From JANXSS01 sp025356535 (lineage in GTDB: Bacteria > Pseudomonadota > Gammaproteobacteria > Burkholderiales > Burkholderiaceae_D): 64,000 bases of DNA. The DNA lies in NCBI GenBank assembly GCA_043762325.1, contig JAYUMU010000012.1:1-64000 (forward strand), written 5' to 3'. The notes under the pieces were generated by a model. The model was not told where the DNA came from, made no database searches, and saw nothing but the letters and a program-made list of their open reading frames with translations. This document shows, piece by piece, positions 9,327-18,707 of this stretch. The number at the start of each line of letters is the position of its first letter. Position 1 is the first letter of the stretch. The translations under genes and the position numbers were made by a program.

Positions 9327-10580
9327 TCATCGGTCGGTGCGCACCGGCTTGACGCAGGCGGCCGCCTGCCTGGCGCGTTCGCGCGCGGACTCGACCGTAT
9401 CGGCCGTGGCCAGCGCCACGCCCATGCGGCGCCGCGCGAACGACTGCGGCTTGCCGAACAGCCGGATGTCCGTGCCCGGCACGGCGAGCGCCTGCGCCAC
9501 GCCTTCGAAGGCAATCGCGGCGGCATCATGCTGTCCGTAGATGACCGCCGAGGCGCCGGGCGCACGCAGGCCGACGTCGACCGGCAGGCCCAGGATCGCC
9601 TTTGCATGCAGCTCGAATTCGCTCTGGTTCTGGGTTGCCATGGTCACCATGCCGGTGTCGTGCGGGCGCGGGCTGACTTCGGAAAACCAGACCATCTCGT
9701 CCTTGACGAACAGCTCGACGCCGAACAGGCCGAGGCCGCCGAGATTGTCGGTGACCTTGCGGGCGATGTCGCGCGCGCGGGCCAGCGCGGCCGGCGCCAT
9801 CGGATGCGGCTGCCAGGATTCGACATAGTCGCCCTGCACCTGCAGGTGGCCGATCGGTTCGCAGAAATGCGTGGCGGTCTGGCCGCCCGCGTCCTTGGCG
9901 CGCACCGTCAGCAGGGTGATTTCATAATCGAAGTCGATGAAGCCCTCGACGATGACGCGCCCGGCATCGGCGCGCGCGCCGGCGGCCGCATGGTCCCAGG
10001 CGACCGTGACCTGATCCGGGCCGTCGATCTTCGACTGGCCCTTGCCGGACGACGACATCACCGGCTTGATCACGCAGGGAAAACCGACCGCCGCGCAACC
10101 GGCCTGCAGCTCGGCCAGGCTGCTGGCAAAGCGGTACGGCGACGTCGCCAGGCCCAGTTCTTCGGCCGCCAGGCGGCGGATGCCCTCGCGGTTCATGGTC
10201 AGCCAGGCAGCGCGCGCCGTCGGAATGACGGTGACCGTGCCGGCCTGTTCCAGCGCGATCAGGGTTTCGGTGGCGATCGCCTCGATCTCCGGCACGACCA
10301 GGTGCGGCCGCTCCAGGGCGATCAGCGCGGCCAGGGCAACGCCGTCGGTCATGTCGATCACATGGGCGCGGTGCGCCACCTGCTGCCCCGGCGCATCGGC
10401 GTAGCGGTCGACGGCGATGACTTCGACGCCCAGGCGCTGCAGCGAAATGATGACTTCCTTGCCGAGTTCGCCGGCGCCCAGCAGCATGACGCGGGTGGCG
10501 CCTGGCGACAGCGGCGTGCCGATGCGAAGCGGGTTGCCGGCAGCGGGCTGCGGCGTAGTTGGTGCAATCGGTAAATTCAT
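9327..10580 (-). CDS. purT: Formate-dependent phosphoribosylglycinamide formyltransferase 2
   Basis: PurT is an ATP-grasp enzyme that uses formate and ATP to formylate GAR in purine biosynthesis, as an alternative to folate-dependent PurN. The 417-residue protein shows the N-terminal MLLGAGELGKEV nucleotide-fold motif, the ATP-grasp core with KPVMSSSGKGQS, and the C-terminal EVSPRPHDTGMVTM segment typical of PurT/PurK. The start is placed at the ATG at 10578–10580 because the in-frame upstream extension only has a TTG; no strong ribosome binding site is visible. A GGDEF–EAL gene follows on the same strand. Confidence 0.95.
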   Translation of the reverse strand: MNLPIAPTTPQPAAGNPLRIGTPLSPGATRVMLLGAGELGKEVIISLQRLGVEVIAVDRYADAPGQQVAHRAHVIDMTDGVALAALIALERPHLVVPEIEAIATETLIALEQAGTVTVIPTARAAWLTMNREGIRRLAAEELGLATSPYRFASSLAELQAGCAAVGFPCVIKPVMSSSGKGQSKIDGPDQVTVAWDHAAAGARADAGRVIVEGFIDFDYEITLLTVRAKDAGGQTATHFCEPIGHLQVQGDYVESWQPHPMAPAALARARDIARKVTDNLGGLGLFGVELFVKDEMVWFSEVSPRPHDTGMVTMATQNQSEFELHAKAILGLPVDVGLRAPGASAVIYGQHDAAAIAFEGVAQALAVPGTDIRLFGKPQSFARRRMGVALATADTVESARERARQAAACVKPVRTDR

Positions 10581-10732
10581 TTTTATAGAAGGATAGAAAG
10601 TCAAGTTCAAATGAATATTTATTGACAAAACGTAATCATTGTTGATTTGACGATACCAAATTCATGGCCATTTGGACAGTATTTATGGTGTTTATTTCTC
10701 GATGACTGAAAATTTTGCGTTGCATGGCGCGC

Positions 10733-10767
10733 AAAAAAAAGCCGCCTGCAAATGCAAGGCGGCTTTT
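10733..10767 (-). terminator. Intrinsic terminator (possibly bidirectional) after the MHS transporter
   Basis: The stem GCCGCCT/AGGCGGC (10741–10763) is extended by GCA/TGC and flanked by eight A residues on the left (a U-tract for the minus strand) and TTTT on the right. It lies about 55 bp downstream of the transporter stop codon. Confidence 0.8.
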
Positions 10768-10820
10768 CGGGATGGCTGGCAGGCGCCGGGGCGACCTGCC
10801 GGCGGTGATCGGGTCTGGAA

Positions 10821-12503
10821 TCAGCCCTGGAAATTGGCAGCGTAAATGTCGTTGTCCTTGGTTTCCTTGACAAACAACATGCCGATGACGAAGGTTGCCA
10901 GGGCAATGACGATCGGATACCAGAGGCCGTAGTAGATGTCGCCTTTATAGGCCACCAGTGCGAAGGCAGTCGTTGGCAGCAGGCCGCCGAACCAGCCATT
11001 GCCGATGTGATACGGCAGCGACATCGAGGTGTAGCGGATGCGGGTCGGGAACATCTCCACCAGCATCGCCGCGATCGGGCCATAGACCATCGTCACGTAG
11101 ATCACCAGGATCGTCAGCAGCAACAGCACCATCGGCTTGTTGATCTGCTCCGAATCGGCCTTGGTCGGGTAACCGGCATTCTTGATGGCGTCGCCCAGTT
11201 CCTTCTTGAAGGCCTTGTCCTTGGCAGCGGCGTCGTCCTTGGTCAGGCCGGCGGCGTCATAGCCCTGGATCAGCTTGTCGCCGATCTTGATGGTGGCGAT
11301 CGATCCGGCAGGACCGGGCTCGTTGGCATAGTTCACCGATGCATTGGCCAGGACGGTACGGGCGATGTCGCAGGACGAGGTGAACTTCTTGGTGCCGGTC
11401 GGGTTGAACAGGAACTGGCATTTCGCCTGATCGGCCGTCACCGTCACGGGTGCCGACTGGAGTGCCTTTTCAAGCGCAGGGTTGGCAAAGTGGGTCAGGC
11501 CGGCGAAGATCGGGAAGTAGGTGAGTGCCGCAATCAGGCAGCCGAACATGATGATGCCCTTGCGGCCGATCTTGTCCGACAGGCTGCCGAAGACCAGGAA
11601 GAACGGCGTGCCGATCAACAGCGCGATGGCGATCAGGATGTTGGCCGTCGGGCCGTCGACCTTCAGTGTCTGCGTCAGGAAGAACAGCGCATAGAACTGG
11701 CCGGTGTACCAGACCACTGCCTGGCCGGCGGTCAGGCCGATCAGCGCCAGGATGACGATCTTCAGGTTGCGCCACTGGCCGAAGGCTTCCGACAGCGGTG
11801 CCTTCGAAGTGGTGCCTTCGGCCTTCATCTTGGCAAAGGCAGGCGATTCGTTCATCGACAGGCGGATCCAGACCGAGACGGCAAGCAGGAAGATCGAGAC
11901 CAGGAAAGGAATCCTCCAGCCCCAGTCGGCAAAGGCGGCTTCGCCCACGGCGGTGCGCACGCCCAGAATCACCAGCAGCGACAGGAACAGTCCCAGCGTT
12001 GCCGTGGTCTGAATCCAGGAAGTAAACGAGCCGCGCTTGCCTTCCGGCGCATGTTCGGCAACGTAGGTCGCGGCGCCACCGTACTCACCGCCCAGTGCCA
12101 GGCCCTGCAGGATGCGCAGGGCGATCAGGATGATTGGTGCGGCAATGCCGATCGTCGCATAGTTCGGCAGGAGGCCGACGATGAAGGTCGAGGCGCCCAT
12201 GAGCAGGATGGTCACCAGGAACGTATATTTGCGGCCGATCATGTCGCCCAGGCGACCGAAGACCAGCGCGCCGAAAGGACGCACGATGAAACCGGCGGCA
12301 AAGGCCAGCAGGGCGAAGATGAATCCGGTGTTGGGATCGGTGCCGGCAAAGAACTGCTTGGCAATGATCGCTGCGAGCGAGCCGTACAGGTAAAAATCGT
12401 ACCATTCGAAAACGGTGCCAAGCGATGATGCAAAGATGACCTTGCGTTCTTCCGGCGTGATGCCGCGCGATGTCACCGGTACTGCGGCGGATGTAGAGGC
12501 CAT
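10821..12503 (-). CDS. MFS transporter, metabolite:H+ symporter (MHS/ProP-like) family
   Basis: The 560-residue inner-membrane protein carries the MHS-family signature FEWYDFYLYGSLAA near the N-terminus, GRLGDMIGRKY between helices 2 and 3, and the second-half repeat GSLSDKIGRKG, giving about 12 transmembrane helices. Family members import organic acids or osmolytes with protons. It is longer than classical ProP/KgtP (about 430–500 aa) because of a ~110-residue soluble insert around residues 365–475, probably an extracytoplasmic loop, holding two cysteines. The ATG at 12501–12503 is preceded by AGGAG. The substrate is not predictable. Confidence 0.9.
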   Translation of the reverse strand: MASTSAAVPVTSRGITPEERKVIFASSLGTVFEWYDFYLYGSLAAIIAKQFFAGTDPNTGFIFALLAFAAGFIVRPFGALVFGRLGDMIGRKYTFLVTILLMGASTFIVGLLPNYATIGIAAPIILIALRILQGLALGGEYGGAATYVAEHAPEGKRGSFTSWIQTTATLGLFLSLLVILGVRTAVGEAAFADWGWRIPFLVSIFLLAVSVWIRLSMNESPAFAKMKAEGTTSKAPLSEAFGQWRNLKIVILALIGLTAGQAVVWYTGQFYALFFLTQTLKVDGPTANILIAIALLIGTPFFLVFGSLSDKIGRKGIIMFGCLIAALTYFPIFAGLTHFANPALEKALQSAPVTVTADQAKCQFLFNPTGTKKFTSSCDIARTVLANASVNYANEPGPAGSIATIKIGDKLIQGYDAAGLTKDDAAAKDKAFKKELGDAIKNAGYPTKADSEQINKPMVLLLLTILVIYVTMVYGPIAAMLVEMFPTRIRYTSMSLPYHIGNGWFGGLLPTTAFALVAYKGDIYYGLWYPIVIALATFVIGMLFVKETKDNDIYAANFQG

Positions 12504-12889
12504 GCTGTCTCCTGATTGGTTGGCTCTGGATGCGTATGGCTCCAGATGCATTTTTCCATGCAGCCACGACCATGAGGACGCAGTGCATGCCGCGGTATTC
12601 CGCATGCCGGCATCGTTTGCTGCGGCTTGCCGGAAAACGGTGCGCGGCAGGCAGACACAATGTAGACGTGCAGAAACGCACGGCCCGAGTGTGCAACCTG
12701 AACCTTACGCGGGGCTTGCTTCAAACTTACAGAAAACTTACAGGGAGGGCTCGCACAGGCGGTGCAGGATGCGGCTGGCGCGACCGTAATTTTTGCGAAC
12801 GGTCGTACTAATCATATGCTATTCTCGCCAATGCTCAGAAAGCTTCACCCCACCGACACCACAACACACAAGACCATCAGGAGACTTTC
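12504..12889. promoter_or_regulatory. 386-bp divergent regulatory region (MHS transporter / thiolase cluster)
   Basis: This gap separates the minus-strand transporter from the plus-strand beta-oxidation cluster. It contains a direct repeat AACTTACAG (about 12723–12750), then the promoter and operator described separately for the thiolase. No gene is supported here. Confidence 0.5.
12793..12820 (+). promoter_or_regulatory. Thiolase-cluster promoter with embedded TetR-type operator
   Basis: TTGCGA (12793–12798), a 16-bp spacer and TATGCT (12815–12820) form a plausible sigma-70 promoter. The palindrome-like box GAACGGTCGTAC occupies 12797–12808, overlapping the -35 end and the spacer, the classic position for a repressor. 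A weaker reverse-orientation copy (TTACGGTCGCGC when read on the minus strand) lies just upstream at about 12779–12790. The same box recurs at 51580 and 55437. Confidence 0.6.
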
Positions 12890-14071
12890 ATGACCGACGC
12901 CGTCATCGTATCCACCGCCCGCACCGCGCTTGCAAAATCCTGGAAGGGCGCCTTCAACATGACCCATGGCGCGACCCTGGGCGGTCATGCAACCCGGGCC
13001 GCCATCGAGCGTGCAGGGATCGATCCGGCCGAAGTCGAGGACCTGATCATCGGTTGCGCCACGCCCGAAGGCGCAACCGGCAGCAACATCGCCCGCCAGA
13101 TCGCCTTGCGTGCCGGTTGCCCGGTGACGACTGCCGGCATGACCATCAACCGCTTCTGCTCGTCGGGTCTGCAGACCATTGCGACAGCCGCGCAGCGCAT
13201 CATCGCCGGCGAAGGCGACATCTACGCCGCCGGCGGCGTCGAATCGATCTCCTGCGTGCAGCAGGAAGCCAATCACCACATGATTGCCGAAGTCTGGCTC
13301 AAGCAGAACAAGCCGGAACTCTACTGGCCGATGCTGCAGACCGCCGAGACGGTCGCCAAGCGCTACAAGATCAGCCGCGAGCGCCAGGATGCCTATGGCG
13401 TGCAGAGCCAGCAGCGCGCATTCGCCGCACTGAACGCCGGCAAGTTCAATGACGAGATCGCGCCGATGACCACCGTCATGGGCGTCGCTGACAAGGCCAC
13501 CGGCATGCTGATGACCAAGGAAGTGACGATCTCGGCCGATGAAGGCATTCGCGGCGACACCACCATCGAAGCGGTCTCGAAGATCCGTTCGGCAATGCCG
13601 GGCGGCGTCATCTCGGCGGGTAACGCCAGCCAGTTTTCCGACGGCGCCTCGGTTGCCATCGTCATGAGCAGCAAGGTGGCCGAAGCCAAGGGCTTGAAGC
13701 CGCTTGGCATCTTCCGCGGTTTTGCAATCGCCGGCTGCGAGCCCGATGAAATGGGCATCGGCCCGGTGTATGCAATTCCAAAGCTGCTGAAGAAAGCCGG
13801 ACTGAAGGTCGAAGACATCGACCTGTGGGAACTGAACGAAGCCTTTGCCGTGCAGGTGCTGTATTGCGCCGACACGCTCGGCATTCCGCTCGACCGCCTC
13901 AACGTCAACGGCGGCGCGATCGCGGTCGGCCATCCGTACGGCGTCTCCGGCGCGCGCCTGACCGGGCATGCGCTGATCGAAGGCAAGCGGCGCGGCGCAA
14001 AGTATGTCGTCGTCACGATGTGCATCGGCGGTGGCCAGGGCGCGGCCGGCCTGTTCGAAGTCTGCCACTGA
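12890..14071 (+). CDS. Acetyl-CoA C-acyltransferase (thiolase)
   Basis: Thiolases cleave 3-ketoacyl-CoA with CoA to acetyl-CoA and a shortened acyl-CoA, the last step of beta-oxidation, or run in reverse. The 393-residue protein has all catalytic residues: nucleophilic Cys90 in NRFCSSG, His348 in GGAIAVGHPYG and Cys378 in CIGGGQG. The start has a strong ribosome binding site (AGGAG, 10 bp upstream). It heads an eight-gene same-strand cluster of lipid-type enzymes, which supports a degradative role. It is close to FadA-type proteins; chain-length preference is unknown. Confidence 0.94.
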   Translation: MTDAVIVSTARTALAKSWKGAFNMTHGATLGGHATRAAIERAGIDPAEVEDLIIGCATPEGATGSNIARQIALRAGCPVTTAGMTINRFCSSGLQTIATAAQRIIAGEGDIYAAGGVESISCVQQEANHHMIAEVWLKQNKPELYWPMLQTAETVAKRYKISRERQDAYGVQSQQRAFAALNAGKFNDEIAPMTTVMGVADKATGMLMTKEVTISADEGIRGDTTIEAVSKIRSAMPGGVISAGNASQFSDGASVAIVMSSKVAEAKGLKPLGIFRGFAIAGCEPDEMGIGPVYAIPKLLKKAGLKVEDIDLWELNEAFAVQVLYCADTLGIPLDRLNVNGGAIAVGHPYGVSGARLTGHALIEGKRRGAKYVVVTMCIGGGQGAAGLFEVCH

Positions 14072-14171
14072 CCGTTTCGACGGGACGGCCTGCAACCGGC
14101 CCTAGTGCAACCTGAAACCGGCGCCGCATCGCGCAGTCACGCGGCGCCCGAACAGCAACGGGACCCCAGCA

Positions 14172-15992
14172 ATGCAATCAAAGATACTGTCACGCCGCGA
14201 CCTCGACTTCCTGCTCTATGAATGGCTCAACGTCGAGCAACTGACCGCGCGCAGCCGCTACGCCGATCATTCGCGCGAAACCTTCGATGCGGCAATCGAC
14301 ACCTGCGAACAGATCGCCAACGACCTGTTTGCGCCGCACAACAAGAAGAACGATCAGCACGAGCCGCATTTCGATGGCGAGCAGGTGCAGATGATCCCCG
14401 AGGTCAAGGCCGCACTCGATGTCTTTTCTGCCGCCGGCCTGATGGCGGCCGGCCAGGACTTCGACCACGGCGGCATGCAGTTGCCGGTGGTGGTCGAGAA
14501 AGCCGGCTTTGCCTACTTCAAGGGCGCCAACGTCGGCACCTCCTCGTATCCGTTTTTGACGATCGGCAACGCCAACACGCTGATGAAGTGCGGCACGCCC
14601 GAGCAGATCGAGACCTTCGTCAAGCCGATGCTGGCCGGGCGCTTCTTCGGCACCATGTGCCTGTCGGAGCCGCAGGCCGGATCGAGCCTGTCGGACATCG
14701 TCACCCGCGCCACGCCGCAGGACGACGGCACCTACCGGCTGACCGGCAACAAGATGTGGATCTCCGCCGGCGAGCATGAACTGTCGGAAAACATCGTCCA
14801 CCTGGTGCTGGCAAAGGTGCCCGGCCCGGACGGCAAGCTGATTCCCGGCGTCAAGGGCATTTCGCTGTTCATCGTGCCGAAAAAACTGGTCAATCCGGAC
14901 GGCACCCTGGGCGAGCGCAACGACGTCGTGCTGGCCGGCCTGAACCACAAGATGGGCTATCGCGGCACCACCAACTGCCTGCTCAATTTCGGCGAAGGCA
15001 AGTTCAAACCGGGCGGGCGCGCCGGCGCCGTCGGCTACCTGGTCGGCGATGTGCACCGGGGACTGGCCAACATGTTCCACATGATGAACGAGGCGAGGAT
15101 CGGCGTGGGACTGGGCGCCGTCATGCTCGGCTACACCGGCTACCTGCATGCGCTCGACTATGCCCGCAGCCGCCCGCAGGGACGCCATCCCTTGAACAAG
15201 GACCCGGCGCTGCCGCAGTTGCCGATCATCGAGCACACCGACGTGCGGCGCATGCTGCTGGCGCAGAAATCCTATGTCGAGGGCGGCCTGGCGCTGGCCT
15301 TGTACTGCGCCAGGCTGGTCGACGACGAGCGCACGGAGCCGTCGCCCGAGGCACGCCGCAAGGCGACGCTGCTGCTCGACATCCTCACGCCGATCGCAAA
15401 ATCCTGGCCCTCCCAGTGGTGCCTGGAAGCGAACAACCTGGCGATCCAGGTCCATGGCGGCTACGGCTACACGCGTGAATACAATGTCGAGCAGTTCTAT
15501 CGCGACAACCGCCTGAATCCGATCCACGAAGGCACGCACGGCATCCAGGGTCTCGATCTGCTGGGCCGCAAGGTGGTCATGCAGGACGGCGCCGCATTCG
15601 ACGCCCTGCGCAGCACGATGACCGGCACGATTGCGCAGGCAGCGGCCCATCCTGCATTGCAGGCCTACGGCGCGGCGCTGCAGGCGGCGCTGGCGCGCAT
15701 GAGCGACGCCACCGCCACGCTGCATGCGGTAGGCGACCTGAACCGCACGCTGGCCAACGCCTCGATCTATCTCGAAGCGTTCGGCCACATGGTGCTGGCC
15801 TGGATCTGGCTGGAACAGGCGCTGCTGTGCGTGGACAAGGCGCACACGCAGCACGACGCGGATTTCTACCGCGGCAAGCTGCAGGCCTGCGCCTATTTCT
15901 TCAAATGGGAGCTGCCGAAGATCGACGCGCAGATCGCGCTGCTGGAGAGCATCGACACCACCACGCTGGACATGCAGGACGGCTGGTTCTGA
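14172..15992 (+). CDS. Acyl-CoA dehydrogenase (long ~600-aa class, DmdC-like)
   Basis: This FAD flavoenzyme introduces a 2,3 double bond into acyl-CoA. At 606 residues it belongs to the longer class with an N-terminal extension and a C-terminal extra domain, which includes 3-methylthiopropanoyl-CoA dehydrogenase DmdC. It has MCLSEPQAGSSLSD and WISAGEHEL (FAD/substrate contacts), the region GGYGYTREY, and the catalytic glutamate Glu453 in NPIHEGTHGIQ. It lies 100 bp after the thiolase and its stop codon overlaps the next start (TGATG), so the two are translationally coupled. The actual substrate could be medium- or long-chain acyl-CoA; DmdC homology alone does not prove DMSP metabolism. Confidence 0.92.
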   Translation: MQSKILSRRDLDFLLYEWLNVEQLTARSRYADHSRETFDAAIDTCEQIANDLFAPHNKKNDQHEPHFDGEQVQMIPEVKAALDVFSAAGLMAAGQDFDHGGMQLPVVVEKAGFAYFKGANVGTSSYPFLTIGNANTLMKCGTPEQIETFVKPMLAGRFFGTMCLSEPQAGSSLSDIVTRATPQDDGTYRLTGNKMWISAGEHELSENIVHLVLAKVPGPDGKLIPGVKGISLFIVPKKLVNPDGTLGERNDVVLAGLNHKMGYRGTTNCLLNFGEGKFKPGGRAGAVGYLVGDVHRGLANMFHMMNEARIGVGLGAVMLGYTGYLHALDYARSRPQGRHPLNKDPALPQLPIIEHTDVRRMLLAQKSYVEGGLALALYCARLVDDERTEPSPEARRKATLLLDILTPIAKSWPSQWCLEANNLAIQVHGGYGYTREYNVEQFYRDNRLNPIHEGTHGIQGLDLLGRKVVMQDGAAFDALRSTMTGTIAQAAAHPALQAYGAALQAALARMSDATATLHAVGDLNRTLANASIYLEAFGHMVLAWIWLEQALLCVDKAHTQHDADFYRGKLQACAYFFKWELPKIDAQIALLESIDTTTLDMQDGWF

Positions 15993-16309
15993 TGCTGCGC
16001 CACGTCGTCATGTGGAAGTTGAAGGACCATGCCGAAGGCGCCGACCGCGCCGCGAACCTGGTGAAAATGCAGGCGCTGCTCGATAGCTGCATCGACCTGG
16101 TGCCGGGCATGCTGCAGTTCACCACGGCGGTAGCCGCGCCGGGTTTCGAGGCGACCTGCGACATCATTCTCGACGCGACCTTTGCCAGCCGCGCGGCGCT
16201 GGACGCCTATCAATCGCATCCGCATCATGTTGCGATGAAGCCGTTCATCGGCGCCATCCGGGCCGAGCGGCAATGCATGGATTACGAAGTGCCGGACCGG
16301 CTGCCCTGA
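15992..16309 (+). CDS. Dabb (stress-responsive alpha/beta-barrel) domain protein
   Basis: This 105-residue protein starts at an ATG overlapping the acyl-CoA dehydrogenase stop codon. It has the Dabb hallmark MLRHVVMWKLK, a central GMLQFTTAVAAPG strand and YQSHPHHVAMKPFI. Dabb domains form dimeric ferredoxin-like barrels; some members are cyclases or decarboxylases, but most are uncharacterised. The tight coupling suggests it serves the same catabolic pathway, perhaps handling a CoA intermediate, but that is inference. Confidence 0.85.
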   Translation: MLRHVVMWKLKDHAEGADRAANLVKMQALLDSCIDLVPGMLQFTTAVAAPGFEATCDIILDATFASRAALDAYQSHPHHVAMKPFIGAIRAERQCMDYEVPDRLP

Positions 16310-16363
16310 AGCCCGGTTCGCAATAGCTGACCCCATCGACAAACAAATAAAAAAGGAGACGAC

Positions 16364-17146
16364 ATGCGCACCACACAACAACTTTTCGATCTGACCGGCC
16401 GCACTGCACTGGTCACCGGCGGCTCGCGCGGACTCGGGCTGCAGATTGCCGAAGCGCTGGGCGAGCAGGGCGCGAAAATCGTCATCAGCGCCCGCAAGCA
16501 GAATGAGCTCGACGAAGCCGTCGCCCACCTGAGTGCGCGTGGCATCGACGCATCGGCGATTGCCGCCGACCTATCGCTGGAGAGCGCGGTGCAGCCGCTG
16601 GTGACCGAAGCCATGCAGCGCCTCGGCCATATCGACATCCTGGTCAACAATGCGGGCGCGAGCTGGGGCGCGCCGGCCGAGGACCATCCGATCGAAGCCT
16701 GGGACAAGGTGATGAACCTGAACATCCGCAGCATCTTCATGCTGTCGCAGGCGGTCGGCAAAGCGTCGATGATTCCACGCAAGTACGGCCGCATCGTCAA
16801 CGTCGCCTCGATCGCCGGCCTGTTCGGCAACGGCCCGGACTCGATGCAGACCATCGCCTACAACACGTCCAAGGGCGCGGTGGTCAATTTTACCCGCACG
16901 CTGGCCGGCGAATGGGGCCGCTACAACATCACGGTTAATGCGGTCGCGCCCGGTTTCTTTCCCTCGAAGATGACCAAGGGCTTGCTCGACCGGCTCGGCC
17001 GCGACGAAATCGCCTCGCATGCGCCGCTGCAGCGCCTGGGCGACGACGAGGACCTGAAAGGCGCCGCACTGCTGTTTGCCTCCGACGCCGGCAAACACAT
17101 CACAGGACAGATCCTGGCCGTCGATGGCGGCGTCTCGGCCGTCTGA
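16364..17146 (+). CDS. Short-chain dehydrogenase/reductase (SDR)
   Basis: This 260-residue classical SDR has the cofactor motif TGGSRGLGLQ at about residues 19–28, NNAG at about 96, and catalytic Tyr166/Lys170 in YNTSKGAV with an upstream SIAG serine. SDRs of this size reduce or oxidise hydroxyl/keto groups with NAD(P)H. In this cluster a 3-hydroxyacyl-type or secondary-alcohol oxidation step is plausible. A GGAG ribosome binding site precedes the ATG, and the gene is followed after 11 bp by the hotdog thioesterase. Confidence 0.9.
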   Translation: MRTTQQLFDLTGRTALVTGGSRGLGLQIAEALGEQGAKIVISARKQNELDEAVAHLSARGIDASAIAADLSLESAVQPLVTEAMQRLGHIDILVNNAGASWGAPAEDHPIEAWDKVMNLNIRSIFMLSQAVGKASMIPRKYGRIVNVASIAGLFGNGPDSMQTIAYNTSKGAVVNFTRTLAGEWGRYNITVNAVAPGFFPSKMTKGLLDRLGRDEIASHAPLQRLGDDEDLKGAALLFASDAGKHITGQILAVDGGVSAV

Positions 17147-17157
17147 ACCCGACCGCC

Positions 17158-17610
17158 ATGGCGCTTCTGACACACGATTCGGCGCCGCAGCCGTTTCCGT
17201 CCGACATACCGTTCCTGAGCGACCTCGGCGTCGAATTCCTCGGCATGGGCGACGGCGAAGCGCAGGTGGCGCTGACGCTGCAGGCGCGTCACTGCAACAG
17301 CTGGCATGTCGCCCATGGCGGCGTCGTCATGACGCTGCTCGATGTCGTCATGGCGATGGCCGGGCGCTCGCTCGACCCCGACGCCCGTGGCGGCGTGACG
17401 GTGGAAATGAAGACCAGCTTCGTGCAGCCGGCCGGCAACGCCGGCTCGCGCATCGTCGCCCGTGGCCGCGCCTTTCACCGATCGACGACGATGGTGTTCT
17501 GCGAAGCCGACCTGTGGAACGAAGACCGGCTGGTAGCCAAGGCAATGGGCACGTTCAAGTACTTGAAGCGCAGCGCTTCTTCCCGGACCGGCAAGCCTGA
17601 GCCAGGTTGA
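17158..17610 (+). CDS. PaaI-family hotdog-fold thioesterase
   Basis: This 150-residue protein has the hotdog-fold core with NSWHVAHGGVVMTLLDVVMAMAG, the HGG motif plus catalytic Asp typical of PaaI/YbgC-related acyl-CoA thioesterases, and the second half GGVTVEMKTSFVQPA. It probably hydrolyses dead-end or product acyl-CoA thioesters to release CoA. It sits 11 bp after the SDR, inside the catabolic cluster. Confidence 0.88.
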   Translation: MALLTHDSAPQPFPSDIPFLSDLGVEFLGMGDGEAQVALTLQARHCNSWHVAHGGVVMTLLDVVMAMAGRSLDPDARGGVTVEMKTSFVQPAGNAGSRIVARGRAFHRSTTMVFCEADLWNEDRLVAKAMGTFKYLKRSASSRTGKPEPG

Positions 17611-17685
17611 TCCGGCCTGATTCGGTTTGATTCGCCCCCCCACGGCCACGCATACCGCATACAACCTTTTCTGAAAGCGATACCC

Positions 17686-18681
17686 ATGACAACCTATCAA
17701 CGCCTGGTGCTTGCCTCCCGACCGCAGGGTGCAGTATTGGCAACCGACTTTCGCCTGGAGACAGCCACCGTGGCGCCGCTGAAGGACGGTCAAGTCCTGG
17801 TGCGCAATCATTTCCTGTCGCTCGACCCCTACATGCGCATGCGCATGGAAGACGTCAAGAGCTATGCAGCACCGCAGGCGATCGGCGAGACCATGATCGG
17901 CGGCACGGTCGGTGAAGTGGTCGAATCGAAGCATCCGAAATATGCTGCCGGCGACACGGTCGTGGGCATGCTCGGCTGGGCCGAAATGGGCGTCTGCGAT
18001 GGCATGCAGCTGCGCCGGGTCGACGCCACCCACGTGCCGCTGTCGGCCTACCTGGGCGCGGTCGGCATGCCCGGCATGACCGCCTGGTACGGCCTGACCC
18101 AGATCATCGCGCCGAAAGCCGGCGAAACAGTGGTGGTGTCGGCCGCCAGCGGCGCCGTCGGCAGCGTCGTCGGGCAACTGGCGAAGCTGCGCGGCTGCCG
18201 CGCCGTCGGCATTGCCGGCGGCGCCGAGAAATGCGCCTATGTCGTCGATGAATTGGGCTTCGATGCCTGCATCGATTACAAGGCCGGCAACCTGGCCGCA
18301 GACATCAAGGCCGCCACGCCCGACGGCATCGACGGCATCTTCGAAAACGTCGGCGGCACGATCTTCGACACCTGCCTGGCGCGCATGAATCCGTTTGGCC
18401 GGATCGCCCTGTGCGGCCTGATCTCGGGCTATGACGGCGAGCCGATGACGATCAGTAACGTGCGCAATTTCCTGACCATGCGCCTGTCGATGCGCGGCTT
18501 CATCGTCTCGGAACACATCGAACTGTGGCCGCAGGGACTGGGCGAGCTGGGCGGCCTGGTCGCCGGCGGCAAGCTGAAATTTCGCGAGTCGGTGGCGCAG
18601 GGACTGGCAGCCGCACCGGAGGCCTTCATCGGTCTGCTAAAGGGCCGCAACTTCGGCAAGCAGCTCGTCAAGCTGGTCTGA
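17686..18681 (+). CDS. NADP-dependent oxidoreductase, zinc-free MDR family (CurA/prostaglandin-reductase-like)
   Basis: The 331-residue protein matches leukotriene B4 dehydrogenase/CurA-type medium-chain reductases: LDPYMRMRM near the N-terminus, the catalytic-fold GMPGMTAWYGL, and the nucleotide motif ASGAVGSVVGQLAK without zinc ligands. Such enzymes reduce the C=C bond of enones or 2-enoyl compounds with NADPH. It is in line with the flanking SDR genes (75-bp and 26-bp gaps). A role in double-bond reduction of an unsaturated substrate is inferred. Confidence 0.9.
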   Translation: MTTYQRLVLASRPQGAVLATDFRLETATVAPLKDGQVLVRNHFLSLDPYMRMRMEDVKSYAAPQAIGETMIGGTVGEVVESKHPKYAAGDTVVGMLGWAEMGVCDGMQLRRVDATHVPLSAYLGAVGMPGMTAWYGLTQIIAPKAGETVVVSAASGAVGSVVGQLAKLRGCRAVGIAGGAEKCAYVVDELGFDACIDYKAGNLAADIKAATPDGIDGIFENVGGTIFDTCLARMNPFGRIALCGLISGYDGEPMTISNVRNFLTMRLSMRGFIVSEHIELWPQGLGELGGLVAGGKLKFRESVAQGLAAAPEAFIGLLKGRNFGKQLVKLV

Positions 18682-18707
18682 AAATCTAAACAATCCAAGG
18701 GGACGAC

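Noticed and set aside
6779..9352. An 857-codon open frame antisense to the GGDEF–EAL gene
   Set aside because: GC-rich codon bias opens antisense frames. The opposite strand has intact GGDEF, EAL and PAS motifs, while this frame has low-complexity Gln/Arg/Ala sequence and no motif.
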